Shown here: piece by piece, positions 24,754 through 33,508 of the stretch
How positions within the stretch are numbered: position 1 is the stretch's first letter
Layout: each line of letters begins with the position of its first letter
NCBI RefSeq assembly: GCF_003628535.1
Contig: NZ_RBCI01000012.1
Coordinates: 62,001-126,000, forward strand
DNA length: 64,000 bases
Reading direction: 5' to 3'
DNA from: Flavisolibacter nicotianae
GTDB taxonomy: Bacteria > Bacteroidota > Bacteroidia > Chitinophagales > Chitinophagaceae
Translations under genes and position numbers: made by a program
Notes under the pieces: generated by a model
What the model was told of the DNA's origin: nothing
Seen by the model: only the letters and a program-made list of their open reading frames with translations
The model's database searches: none

Positions 24754-24918
24754 ATGTCTACCAGCACCATTATCTGGATCACTGTCGTTGCAGTTTTTGC
24801 CCTCCTGTTTTTTCTTTTGCTGAAGCGGAACAAACGGGATCGCCGCGAATTGGAAGAGAAGTTAAAACAGGATTACGAAAAGCCGCGGCCCCACTGGGAC
24901 GAAAATGACATTCAGTGA
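24754..24918 (+). CDS. Small single-pass membrane protein, 54 residues
   Basis: A 54-residue protein: MSTSTIIWIT, then a hydrophobic helix (about residues 5-23, VVAVFALLFFLLL), a strongly basic cytosolic stretch (KRNKRDRR) and an acidic, aromatic tail (YEKPRPHWDENDIQ). By the positive-inside rule the tail is cytoplasmic. This plan is common among tiny bacterial membrane proteins that attach to larger partners; no family name can be given. Clean coding quality and a normal stop support it. Confidence 0.55.
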   Translation: MSTSTIIWITVVAVFALLFFLLLKRNKRDRRELEEKLKQDYEKPRPHWDENDIQ

Positions 24919-24964
24919 ATTCCTTGTAAACGACTGCGTGCAGGAATTTTTATGACAGCCGTTG

Positions 24965-26383
24965 TTATGCTCCGGCAATCCGGTTGATCATGCCGTTGAA
25001 AATAAAGCCATGAAAAGGCAGCACCGAGTACCAGTACAGCCTGCCGAGGATGCCGAGCGGCCGGAATGTAGCCGTTTGAATGAGCTCGTTGTTATTGATC
25101 CTGAATTCCAGCCAGGCCTCACCGGGCAATTTCATCTCGGCATAAAGCAAAAGACGTTTTTCTTCCTTGCTGGCGAGCAGCACCCGCCAAAAGTCCAGGG
25201 CTTCGCCGGGAAAAATATCGCTCCCGCTTCTTCGTCCCCTGCGCATGCCCACGCCACCAAAAAGCTGGTCCAGGAAACCACGCAGTTCCCAGAGCCAGTT
25301 GCCATAGTACCATCCAGTCCGTCCGCCCAGTTGCCAGATCTTTTTGAGCGACTGCGAGGGGTCAGCCAGTTTGCGTTTCCGCACGTCGGTAAAGCAACCG
25401 TTGGTGGGCACTTCAATGTAGTGTGAAAGACCTTTGTGCAACAGGTTACTATTTTGCGCATCCTTCCAGCTCGAAAGCACCTGATTTTGTTCGATCTTGT
25501 CGAAGGCGAGTTGGATCGCGTCGTCATATGAAAGCAGTTTGATGCCGAGCCGTTGGGCCAGGTCGTTGGGTTGGCAAATGACCTCTGTCTTCATGCTTTC
25601 CACGAGGTTTTTGGCCAGCGAATAAGAGGTTGACGTGACAAAATAGAGCCAGTAAGAAGAGAGACGTGGTGTCATCACCGGTACAACGAAAATGCGGCGT
25701 TTCAGGCCGCGGATGTGCGCAAAGCGCAAAAGCATTTGTTTGTAGGTAAGAATGTCCGGTCCGCCAATATCGTAACTCCTGTTGTATGTTTCTTCTTTAC
25801 CCAGCACACCGGCCAGAAATTCCACCACGTTCCGGATGGCGATGGGCTGGCAGCGGGTTTTCAGCCATTTCGGTGCAATCATTACCGGTAATTTCTCCAC
25901 CAGGTCGCGGATGATCTCAAACGAGGCACTGCCGGAGCCCACGATGATCCCGGCCCGAAGCGTGGTAAGGGGATAGCGGCCGCCGGACAAGGTTTTCTCG
26001 ACATTTTTGCGGGAGGCCAAATGCCTCGACAGGTGATTCTCGTTCACGATGCCGCTCAGGTAAATTACCTGTTTTACTCCTGTTTCGTCCATGCGTTGCC
26101 GGAAGTTGCGGGCACTGGCTTCTTCCAATTTTTCAAAATCACCGCTCGTGGTTGACATGGAGTGGATGAGGTAATAAGCAGCATCGATGTCGGCTGGTAT
26201 TGCTTGTAAACTTTCGGGTTGCAGGAAGTCGCCTTCCACCAGGCTGATGTTTTCGTAGCTGTATTTATTGGGAAACCGGTTCTTGTCGCGCAGGCAACAA
26301 ACTACGTGATGACCCTGCTGCAGTAAGGCAGGCAGCAGGCGTTGGGCAATATAGCCGGTTGCACCGGTTAAGAGAATTTTCAT
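24965..26383 (-). CDS. NAD(P)-binding SDR with DUF2867 C-terminus
   Basis: A 472-residue protein. Residues 1-300 are an atypical (NmrA-like) SDR with the nucleotide loop TGATGYIAQRLLP (residues 7-19). Residues 330-470 match DUF2867 (WYYGNWLWELRGFLDQLFGG, GEALDFWRVLL, RLLLYAEMKLPGEAWLEF). This two-part form is common in Bacteroidota and Actinobacteria and is annotated SDR family oxidoreductase; the substrate is unknown. It has no close partner gene on its strand, as the nearest neighbours are in the opposite orientation. Confidence 0.88.
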   Translation of the reverse strand: MKILLTGATGYIAQRLLPALLQQGHHVVCCLRDKNRFPNKYSYENISLVEGDFLQPESLQAIPADIDAAYYLIHSMSTTSGDFEKLEEASARNFRQRMDETGVKQVIYLSGIVNENHLSRHLASRKNVEKTLSGGRYPLTTLRAGIIVGSGSASFEIIRDLVEKLPVMIAPKWLKTRCQPIAIRNVVEFLAGVLGKEETYNRSYDIGGPDILTYKQMLLRFAHIRGLKRRIFVVPVMTPRLSSYWLYFVTSTSYSLAKNLVESMKTEVICQPNDLAQRLGIKLLSYDDAIQLAFDKIEQNQVLSSWKDAQNSNLLHKGLSHYIEVPTNGCFTDVRKRKLADPSQSLKKIWQLGGRTGWYYGNWLWELRGFLDQLFGGVGMRRGRRSGSDIFPGEALDFWRVLLASKEEKRLLLYAEMKLPGEAWLEFRINNNELIQTATFRPLGILGRLYWYSVLPFHGFIFNGMINRIAGA

Positions 26384-27150
26384 GCGAATCGTGGTTGAAC
26401 TTTTTCTCCCATTATAACAATTGGTATTACCTGCGGTTCACTGCGGTACCAAGTTGGGAAGACTGACGGAATTTGCAAAGCGTGTGCTTGGGTTAGGTAA
26501 ATTTTTCACAGCCGCAGGATTCCGGCATGCAATAAAAAAACAAACTGGCAGGCGTGTTAACACAAGCAATCGCTGGCCGGCTAAGGCATTTTGTGCCTCT
26601 TCGTTTCCATTGTTCATTTACAGGAAACGAATCTTTTTGGGAGAGGTCTTTCGCCTGGTGATGAGTTCTGTTGGGAAGCTGGTTGCCAGCGATTTTGCGT
26701 CGCCAGGGGATGCAAAAAAACAGTGCAGGTTGTTGCTGCAACCTGCACTGCCGGCGGATGAAAGTTTACAGTTTTTTGCCACTGTTATTCTTTCACTGTC
26801 TCTTTCCATGTACTGTCGTCCTGGCCATGCTAACAGTTTTTATTCTGTATTGCAACCATAGTTTACTGTCTTTTAAACAGGTATTTCTATCGTGCTGCAT
26901 GACCGACTTACGGTGAATGAATCTGGTATAAAAATAGCCGCACGGACCGGTCGTTCCCCTAACGAACGTCAGCAAAAGGGCTGTTTGTGGTCAGGCAGAA
27001 AAGAGCCGATCAATTCTGCCCGTTAAAAGAAAGTTGGCTTGTTTCATTTGGTTCTTGTAAAGAGGCTTCAAATGATCTGCTGACCGTTGTCAGCGACAAA
27101 CGCGGTCCTCATCATTGGATCGCCTTCGCCGATGCAGGTAATCTTGCGGT
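26384..27150. other. Long spacer containing an orphan minus-strand terminator
   Basis: About 770 bases between divergent genes. No convincing protein gene is visible. A strong minus-strand terminator at 26714-26750 has no gene upstream of it, so a short minus-strand RNA may be made from roughly 26750-27000. The rest is featureless. Confidence 0.5.
26714..26750 (-). terminator. Orphan rho-independent terminator (minus strand)
   Basis: CAGTGCAGGTTG and CAACCTGCACTG form a perfect 12-pair stem (26721-26750) with a six-base loop. On the minus strand it is followed by seven T (26714-26720). Confidence 0.75.
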
Positions 27151-28125
27151 ATGGACGAAGGGACACTGGTACTCGGTTTAACCGGCGATGTAATGGTGGG
27201 CCGCAACGTAAATGATGCGATGAACAACAAGGGGACTCGCTACATCTGGGGCGACCTGTTGCCTATACTCCGGGCTACTGACCTGAACATCATCAACCTT
27301 GAAGCAGCGCTGACCCGCCACAACCAAACCGTGCCGAAAACCTTTCATTTCAAAGCCGATCCGCAAAACGTTTCTGCGCTCAAAGATGCCAATATTCACC
27401 TGGTGAACCTGGCCAATAATCACGTGCTGGACTATGGCGAAGAAGGACTGTTGGGAACCCTGGAAATACTGCGTTCTGCCGGGATCCTTTTTGTGGGTGC
27501 CGGTAAAAACAGTAGGGAGGCAGCAAGGCCCGTCATCCTTACAGCAAAGGGTCTTTCTATCGGTGTCCTGGGCTATACCGATAACGAACCACGGTGGAAG
27601 GCCGGGACGTCGAAACCCGGTGTGAACTATATTGACATTGCACAAAAAAACGACCGGGAATTTGCCCTTTCCTGCATCCGGGAAGCAAAAAAAGAAGCCG
27701 ACTTTATCGTCGTCAGCATCCATTGGGGACCGAACCTGAAAGCCACACCGGGCCAGCTTTATACCACTTTTGCACAGGCGATGATCGATTGCGGCGCCTC
27801 CCTTGTTCATGGCCACAGTGCACACAATTTCCAGGGTATCGAACGGCGCGGTCCAAAACTGATTTTTTACGACACCGGCGATTTTGTTGATGATTACATG
27901 GTGCATCCCGAACTGAAAAATGATCATTCATTTTTTTTCCGGGTAACTGTTGACAAAGGCGGAATCAAAAGCGCCAAGCTCCTGCCGGTACTGATTTCAC
28001 ATTGCCAGGTGAACCTTGCCAAAGGCAAACAGGCATCGTGGAGTTTGCAGCGGATGCAAACTCTTTCGTCGGCGTTTGCCACAACGATCAGCGATGACGG
28101 GGAGATTGATCTGGTGCCGAAATGA
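27151..28125 (+). CDS. CapA/PgsA-like metallophosphatase-fold protein
   Basis: A 324-residue protein spanning the CapA domain (calcineurin-like fold, PF09587 type). Metal-site motifs appear in order: GLTGDVMVGRN (residues 9-19), NLEAALT, LANNHVLDYG, then SIHWGPN and HGHSAHNFQGIE. CapA proteins take part in poly-gamma-glutamate capsule formation, but many family members stand alone with unknown tasks. No signal peptide or membrane anchor is present, unlike capsule-type CapA, and no capB/capC lies near. The gene starts 34 bases before the phosphoribosyltransferase gene, so both may be expressed together. Confidence 0.85.
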   Translation: MDEGTLVLGLTGDVMVGRNVNDAMNNKGTRYIWGDLLPILRATDLNIINLEAALTRHNQTVPKTFHFKADPQNVSALKDANIHLVNLANNHVLDYGEEGLLGTLEILRSAGILFVGAGKNSREAARPVILTAKGLSIGVLGYTDNEPRWKAGTSKPGVNYIDIAQKNDREFALSCIREAKKEADFIVVSIHWGPNLKATPGQLYTTFAQAMIDCGASLVHGHSAHNFQGIERRGPKLIFYDTGDFVDDYMVHPELKNDHSFFFRVTVDKGGIKSAKLLPVLISHCQVNLAKGKQASWSLQRMQTLSSAFATTISDDGEIDLVPK

Positions 28126-28159
28126 GCGCAGGCAAATTTTTTCATGCAAAACAAACGAT

Positions 28160-28840
28160 ATGTTCATTGATCGAAAAGATGCAGCACAGCGGCTTGCCAC
28201 GGCACTGGAAAAATACCGGGACAAGAACGCGGTAGTGTTAGGCATACCAAGGGGCGGTGCCGTTACGGCGTATTATGTTGCCAGTCATCTCAACGCGGAG
28301 TTTTCCCTGCTCGTAGCCAGAAAGCTGGGACACCCCAACAACCCCGAATATGGCGTTGGCGCCATCGCCGAAGACGGCACCATTCATTTAAATCCAACGG
28401 CTCTTTACGAAGTGGCCGAGGAGGACATTGAGAGTGAAGCGGCGACACAAAAAAAAGAGATCCGGAGGCGTATCCAATTGCTGCGAAACGGTGAGCCGCT
28501 CCCTGATTTGAAAAACCGCGTGGTGATCCTGGTTGACGATGGCATTGCGACAGGTGCAACGATGTTTGCCGCCATTAAAATGTGCCGGAACCAGGGCGCT
28601 GGGAAGATCGTTGTCGGGGCACCGATTGCCGGACTAAAGATGGCCGCCCGCCTGAAAGACGAAGTGGATGAAGTGGTGATCCTCGAAGTCTCGGAATATT
28701 TTCACGCCGTATCGCAGGCCTATCTTTCCTTCGGCCAGGTGTCGGATGAGGAAGCCCTGGCCTTGCTCGAACGATGGAAGCAGGAAAAACTGCAGGGCCG
28801 CAGGCCTTCCGCTGCACCGCAGATCATCGACGAGCCGTAG
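28160..28840 (+). CDS. Phosphoribosyltransferase family protein
   Basis: A 226-residue type I phosphoribosyltransferase. The PRPP loop is VVILVDDGIATGATM (about residues 117-131), preceded by an N-terminal LGIPRGGAVTAYYVA. The start at 28160 gives MFIDRKDAAQRLA, the usual N-terminus of this group; the longer reading from 28016 overlaps the CapA-like gene. These proteins are often found in stress clusters and their base substrate is unknown. A PRPP synthetase gene lies 1 kb away on the other strand, so local production and use of PRPP is plausible. The last 17 bases overlap the end of the convergent kinase gene. Confidence 0.87.
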   Translation: MFIDRKDAAQRLATALEKYRDKNAVVLGIPRGGAVTAYYVASHLNAEFSLLVARKLGHPNNPEYGVGAIAEDGTIHLNPTALYEVAEEDIESEAATQKKEIRRRIQLLRNGEPLPDLKNRVVILVDDGIATGATMFAAIKMCRNQGAGKIVVGAPIAGLKMAARLKDEVDEVVILEVSEYFHAVSQAYLSFGQVSDEEALALLERWKQEKLQGRRPSAAPQIIDEP

Positions 28841-29882
28841 GTTCGGGTTGCAACAGGTATTGTTCGGCCAGTTGAAGATAGGCATGGGCTTTTGCCAGCC
28901 ATTTCGGGTCGGATCGATACGGTTCTTCGTCCAGGTGCCTTACCACCAGGTAGGCACGCACAAATGCTTTTTTTGCTTTGTAAAAGCGGACGAGGGATGG
29001 CGATAAGATGTCGCCGGAGCATTCTTTGTATACGTCGAAAAACAGCTCGCCAACCTGCGGATTACCCAGCATCTCGCATTCCATGGCCAGGTAGGCCAGT
29101 TCTTCTGCGGGGTCCATAACACGAAGTGCTTTGCTGAATTCCAGTCGGTCGATGATCACCGGTTCAGGGGTCACGCAAATGTGCTCGGGACGCAGATCGC
29201 CGTGGGCATCGAGAATTGCTGAGCGCTGCACCCGTTCCTGGAAGAGGGTGGGATAGGCTACCAGGAAGGCAGCCAGCTTTTCTTTTAGTTTTGTCAACAG
29301 CGCAAACGGCAGATGGTAGGCCGGCAGCAGGAGTTGCAGGTGGGTGATGATAATGTCCGTCTCCAGTTTTCGCAGGTACTGCAATCCGCTGAGTGGCACC
29401 CGGGGTGTGGCTGCGTAAAAGGTGGCCAGCAACCGGGCAGCGCGTCGGACAGCGGTTTCGTTCAAACGGTGGTGCTCAATGGCATTGTCCAGCATGTTTT
29501 CTTCCGGGATCCGTTTCATCTTCACCAGCCAGTCAACTACCGTTCCGTTTCCTTCAAGTTGCAGCCTTCCGTTTTCGTTCATTACCAGCGGGATGACGCC
29601 CAAATAAATGTCCCTCGCTAAAAATTGATTGATGTTGAATTCTTCGCGGCTGTTGCGCAGGCGGGAAGCGAGGGTGCGGTGGTCAAAGAAATCGTAGGCA
29701 ACCGGTTTTTTCATTTTATACACGAAGCCATTTGCCAGGAAGACCCACGACATGTGCGTTTCTTTTACGAGCACGTTTTTCGCATCGAAGGGAAAGGCCG
29801 ATCGTTGCGAAAGAAACTGCACTTTTTCTTCGACGCGAACGTCTTCTTTTGTGCTGGCTTGTTTGGTTTTGTCAGGCGTCAT
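28824..29882 (-). CDS. Aminoglycoside-phosphotransferase-like kinase (COG2187 type)
   Basis: A 352-residue protein with an APH-like kinase fold. The catalytic loop is AHGDLRPEH (HGDxxxxH pattern) and the metal Asp follows in VIIDRLEFS. The N-terminal part (SWVFLANGFVYKMKKPVAYDFFDHRTL) matches COG2187, where it is sometimes fused to an AAA/gluconate-kinase domain that is missing here. The start at 29882 overlaps the end of the PRPP synthetase gene by 11 bases, a normal coupled start; upstream methionines would overlap much more. The substrate is unknown, and its operon with PRPP synthetase hints at a nucleotide or sugar phosphate. Confidence 0.82.
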   Translation of the reverse strand: MTPDKTKQASTKEDVRVEEKVQFLSQRSAFPFDAKNVLVKETHMSWVFLANGFVYKMKKPVAYDFFDHRTLASRLRNSREEFNINQFLARDIYLGVIPLVMNENGRLQLEGNGTVVDWLVKMKRIPEENMLDNAIEHHRLNETAVRRAARLLATFYAATPRVPLSGLQYLRKLETDIIITHLQLLLPAYHLPFALLTKLKEKLAAFLVAYPTLFQERVQRSAILDAHGDLRPEHICVTPEPVIIDRLEFSKALRVMDPAEELAYLAMECEMLGNPQVGELFFDVYKECSGDILSPSLVRFYKAKKAFVRAYLVVRHLDEEPYRSDPKWLAKAHAYLQLAEQYLLQPEPTARR

Positions 29883-30861
29883 GAGTCTGGTCGTTTTCGA
29901 GCAGTTCATCAATCGATCCGCCTTCATTGATTCGCCGGATTGCTTCGGCAAATAGCGGCGCAGCATCTACGATGGTTAGTTTTGATTTTACATCCGTGCT
30001 CGCCAGGCGAAACGGCGGCACCGTGTTGGTGATGACGAGTTGGTCCAGCACCGGGTCTTTCAATGTCTCTGCCGCCCGGCCGGTAAAGAGACCATGCGTC
30101 GCCATCGCGATTACGCTGCTGGCGCCGCTGCTCCTGCAGGCTGCGGCAGCCCGTACAACGGTGCCTCCTGTGCTGATCAGGTCATCCAGGATAATGACAA
30201 GCCGTCCGTGAACGTCGCCGGCAAGCCGGCTGCCCCATACTGTTCCACTGCTGCGATATTTTTCCATAACGGCAAACGCCGGCGGTTTGGGAAGCATTTT
30301 CTCCAATGTTTCGAAAAACTCTTCTGCCCGTTTGGCGCCGCCAAAATCTGGCGACACTACAGCTACGTCCCTGTCACTGATCCGCCCTGCCAGGAAGGAA
30401 GCAAAAAGCTTTTTCGCCTTCAGGTTTTCCGCCGGAATGCTGAAGGCGTTTTGAAAGGCCTGCAGGTTGTGGATGTCCATCGTTACCACGTTGTCGGCGC
30501 CGGATGCTTCCAGCAGTCGTGCCACGTAACGCGACGTGACCGGATCGCCGGGCTTTGTGCGCCGGTCTTTCCGTGCATAGCAGAAATAGGGAATGACCGC
30601 CGTTACCGATTTGGCGGCAGAATCTTTTAGCGCACTGATAAAAAACAGGAGGCGGCAAAGTTTGTCGTTCACGGTTTGCCTTGCATCACTGTATAGCGAG
30701 TGAAGAATAAAGGTGTCCTGGTTGCGAATATTTTCCAGCGGACGGATTTTATGTTCGCCATCTTCAAACTCTCTTTCTTCGTGTTTGCCCAGCGAAAGTT
30801 GAAGGTGGTTTGCCACCTGCCGGCCAAATTCCTCGCTTCCCTGTAACGCAAAAAGCTTCAT
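29872..30861 (-). CDS. prs: Ribose-phosphate pyrophosphokinase (PRPP synthetase)
   Basis: A 329-residue PRPP synthetase that makes PRPP from ribose-5-phosphate and ATP. The flexible ATP loop is YARKDRRTKPGDP, the metal/His region is TMDIHNLQAFQ, and the PRPP loop is IILDDLISTGGT. Wording differs from housekeeping enzymes (YARKDRRTKPGDP rather than YARQDRK...REPI), so this is probably a second, cluster-borne copy of the class seen in stress cassettes. It starts 9 bases after the DUF892 gene and overlaps the kinase gene by 11 bases, hence one operon. Confidence 0.88.
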   Translation of the reverse strand: MKLFALQGSEEFGRQVANHLQLSLGKHEEREFEDGEHKIRPLENIRNQDTFILHSLYSDARQTVNDKLCRLLFFISALKDSAAKSVTAVIPYFCYARKDRRTKPGDPVTSRYVARLLEASGADNVVTMDIHNLQAFQNAFSIPAENLKAKKLFASFLAGRISDRDVAVVSPDFGGAKRAEEFFETLEKMLPKPPAFAVMEKYRSSGTVWGSRLAGDVHGRLVIILDDLISTGGTVVRAAAACRSSGASSVIAMATHGLFTGRAAETLKDPVLDQLVITNTVPPFRLASTDVKSKLTIVDAAPLFAEAIRRINEGGSIDELLENDQTHDA

Positions 30862-30870
30862 GTGACTTGG

Positions 30871-31377
30871 TTAATGGATCAGCGCCGTTCTTGCTTTTGC
30901 GTTGACTTTTTTTTCGGCCAGTTTGGTCAGCCTTTTGTCTTCCTTTTTTTCTTCTTCCATGATCTTGTGCAGATCGGTTGCAAGTTTATCCAGTTCCAGC
31001 AGCCGTGCATACGAGGCAACCGTCCCGTACTTCGCAATCATGTAGTGGTTCATGCATTGATGGGCCACGATCAATCCTGCATCGAGCACCTCGGGATCGG
31101 CGGCGGCTTCCTGCACTTCTTTTAGTTCCCGCACTATGTCTTCGGCTACCGTATTCCGCCTGTCAAGACTGGTAGAGCCCAGGTCCGTCAGCATTCCCTG
31201 CAGGCTGGACGCATGCCCAGCGGCGGCTTTGCTGCCTTTTTCAAAAATTTTTTGCAGGTCTTCGTTGGCAATGACCCGTGCTGTTTCGTTCAACGCATTC
31301 GACCACCTGTTTTCCGCTTCAAAAATGGACTGAAGCTGGTAAATCATCAACCCTCTGAGCGTGGCAACTTCTTTCAT
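30871..31377 (-). CDS. DUF892 ferritin-like protein (YciE/YciF type)
   Basis: A 168-residue four-helix ferritin-like protein of the DUF892 family. The opening helix contains LMIYQLQSIFEAENRW, and the later metal-site helices contain GHASSLQGMLTDLG and AHQCMNHYMIAKYGT. E. coli YciE and YciF are stress-induced diiron-type proteins of unknown activity. It is second in a minus-strand operon after a universal stress protein (45 bases) and before PRPP synthetase (9 bases). Confidence 0.88.
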   Translation of the reverse strand: MKEVATLRGLMIYQLQSIFEAENRWSNALNETARVIANEDLQKIFEKGSKAAAGHASSLQGMLTDLGSTSLDRRNTVAEDIVRELKEVQEAAADPEVLDAGLIVAHQCMNHYMIAKYGTVASYARLLELDKLATDLHKIMEEEKKEDKRLTKLAEKKVNAKARTALIH

Positions 31378-31422
31378 ACAAAAATCTTTTTTGAGGTTAA
31401 AAAAACTGCGGTGAGGATGTTT

Positions 31423-32250
31423 TCAGTGGGCAATAAAAAGCGGGATGCTGGTCGGGTGGATGTCACCAACGCGGTCTTTTTCAAAAAACGTTTCCAGTAA
31501 ACCGCTGCCATACGAACCCATCACCACGATGTCGTTTCGCTTCTTCAGTAGAAAATGAAAAAACGCTTTGGATGCGGCGTTGTCCAGCGGCTCCACTTCA
31601 ACGTCGGCAAAATGACAGTTGAGCCAGTCGGCCAGCTCTTTCCGGCTTTCGGGAAACGGATCTTTTTCCGCACCGATATCGATCACTTTAACGCGTTTGT
31701 TTTTAAAGCCAGGAAAGAGGTGCAGGAACTGCTTCATGGCAAGCACCGACGAACGCATGCCGTTGTACACAAAAACAATGTTGTCGATCAACTGGACATT
31801 TTCCGGTGCAAGAACAACAGGGCATTCGGCTTCCTGCAAAATGGTTTTCACAAAACGCGAAGGCAACTCGCTGCCCGGGTTTTCTATCGACAGGGCTGCA
31901 TCGAGTACAAGGGCATCGGCAAAACGGCTTTTGTTTTTGATCGTTGCGGCCGGCAACTCACCAATGGTTTGGAACGAAGCCTGCACGCCGTTGCGTTCTG
32001 TTACTTCAAAGAATTGTTGCCGTATTTCTTCAGCACGCCTGTTATTGGCTTTTGTATTCCTGATCAAGACAGATTCAACGACAATGTCACCGGCTTCTGC
32101 CTGAACAACCGTGAGTTCTTCTTTTTCCACTTCCGCTTCGAGAAAAATTCCGGTCAGGTTGGAGTGGGATAACCGCGCCATGTGACACGCAAAGTGGACG
32201 ACATGCGTACTCACTTTCCGGTTATCCAGCAGAACCAAAATTTTTTCCAT
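31423..32250 (-). CDS. Universal stress protein, two-domain form
   Basis: A 275-residue cytosolic protein with two tandem Usp-like halves. The first begins MEKILVLLDNRKVSTHVVHFACHMARLSH and the second begins NIVFVYNGMRSSVLAMKQFLHLFP, ending DIVVMGSYGSGLLETFF. The ATP-binding G-2x-G-9x-G(S/T) motif is incomplete in both halves, so nucleotide binding is uncertain. The start at 32250 is the one at which Usp homology begins. It heads the minus-strand operon, and an FNR-like dyad lies 43 bases upstream (32293-32304). Confidence 0.86.
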   Translation of the reverse strand: MEKILVLLDNRKVSTHVVHFACHMARLSHSNLTGIFLEAEVEKEELTVVQAEAGDIVVESVLIRNTKANNRRAEEIRQQFFEVTERNGVQASFQTIGELPAATIKNKSRFADALVLDAALSIENPGSELPSRFVKTILQEAECPVVLAPENVQLIDNIVFVYNGMRSSVLAMKQFLHLFPGFKNKRVKVIDIGAEKDPFPESRKELADWLNCHFADVEVEPLDNAASKAFFHFLLKKRNDIVVMGSYGSGLLETFFEKDRVGDIHPTSIPLFIAH

Positions 32251-32292
32251 TTGTTTTTCTTTGAAGGTAAACCGGCCTGTTGCCCGGCGCAA

Positions 32293-32304
32293 TGATCGTC
32301 ATCA
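32293..32304. promoter_or_regulatory. FNR-like dyad before universal stress gene
   Basis: TGATCGTCATCA has the TGAT-N4-ATCA core of FNR-type sites and sits just upstream of the universal stress protein start at 32250. Length alone makes a chance match possible. Confidence 0.4.
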
Positions 32305-32423
32305 CCGGAAAGCATGATTAATTTAAGAAACACCGGAATGCCTCACAAGGTTGAACGCAATGCAACGATCTTCCTGCCGCACTGATCCTGTCCATCGCTT
32401 TTTTGCGAAAACGATCAGGACCG

Positions 32424-33242
32424 TTAACGTGCTTTCAGAACCAGCATGGGCAGCCTGACATCGAAACTGACGGTGGTGGTATGCGTGAGCGAAAACAGCC
32501 GTTCGAAGAACGAATGCTGGTGGGCAATCATCACCAGCAGGTCGGTCGGGTGCGTGGTAACGAAATCAAGAATACCCCTGTCCACATCGTCCGATTCCAC
32601 CCGGTCGTAATAGTAGGTGAGTGAAGACAACAAACGACCCATTTCGAGCTTTCCTGCCGTATCAGTCTCGGCAGGTTCCGCACCTTTTTCTTCTACGTGC
32701 AACACCCGCACTGATGCATCAAATTGGTGGGCCAGTTCGATCAGTGGCGCAAGGCTGATACTTTCGATGCGCCTGGTAAAATCAATCGCCAACACAATGG
32801 TTTTAACCGGTTGGTATGGACTTTCCTCCGGAACCAATAATACGGGCAGCGGAGATTTGCGCAGCATCTTTAATGTGGTGCTGCCCCAGTGGTGCCCATC
32901 CCCCGTGTGTTTGATCCCAAGCACCAGCAGGTCGGCACCCACTTCTTTGGCCGTGTCGTTGATGGTGTCTCCTTTGGCCCCGATTGCAATTATGCTATGC
33001 AACGTTGTGTGGTACTTGCCCTGCAAACGGTCAACTTCCTGCCGGATGCGTTCGTCTTTGTTGGCAAGCAGTGAATTGACATTGGCTGTCCAGGGCTCCG
33101 GCCCGGGCAGGACCGGCATGACCTCCGTGTCCACATGAAGAAGGTGAACCGTTGCGCCGGTGACTTTGGCCAGTGAAATGGCATACTCGCCTGCATTTTT
33201 TGCGGCCTGTGTAAAATCGGTTGGGACCAGTATTCTTTTCAT
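32424..33242 (-). CDS. Universal stress protein (UspA family), two-domain
   Basis: A 272-residue protein of two Usp domains. The first starts MKRILVPTDFTQAAKNAGEYAISLAK and has GADLLVLGIKHTGDGHHWGSTTLKMLRKSPLPVLLVPEE, close to the nucleotide-loop pattern of ATP-binding Usps. The second (KTIVLAIDFTRRIESISLAPL) lacks it. The start at 33242 is supported by homology; the extension to 33347 is not Usp-like. It precedes the other stress genes by 173 bases, and a GTGA-N6-TCAC dyad lies upstream at 33318. Known Usps respond to starvation or oxygen limitation. Confidence 0.88.
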   Translation of the reverse strand: MKRILVPTDFTQAAKNAGEYAISLAKVTGATVHLLHVDTEVMPVLPGPEPWTANVNSLLANKDERIRQEVDRLQGKYHTTLHSIIAIGAKGDTINDTAKEVGADLLVLGIKHTGDGHHWGSTTLKMLRKSPLPVLLVPEESPYQPVKTIVLAIDFTRRIESISLAPLIELAHQFDASVRVLHVEEKGAEPAETDTAGKLEMGRLLSSLTYYYDRVESDDVDRGILDFVTTHPTDLLVMIAHQHSFFERLFSLTHTTTVSFDVRLPMLVLKAR

Positions 33243-33317
33243 AACAACAGGTTGTGGGTGCGGAATTAAAATTGCTCTGTTTCTTTCCTTAAAAAAATGA
33301 CGGCGGTTGATCGCGGC

Positions 33318-33333
33318 GGTGACCGTGATCACC
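33318..33333. promoter_or_regulatory. CRP/FNR-type dyad before universal stress gene
   Basis: GGTGACCGTGATCACC keeps the GTGA-N6-TCAC core of the operator at 10823-10838. Its centre lies about 84 bases upstream of the Usp start codon at 33242. Confidence 0.45.
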
Positions 33334-33508
33334 ATGCGAAAACGCAAGCCACAGAGAAGATTGGGTGCATGCTGAACCTGCGGTGAACGGAAGCTGCGTA
33401 TGCTTTTAAGACATGGCCTTGAACAGGAAAAATGTTCTACAACGTTGCTCCATTGTAATTGATCGTTTTCAGAACTGGAACCTTTGAAGATCTTTGCGAA
33501 TTAAGACG

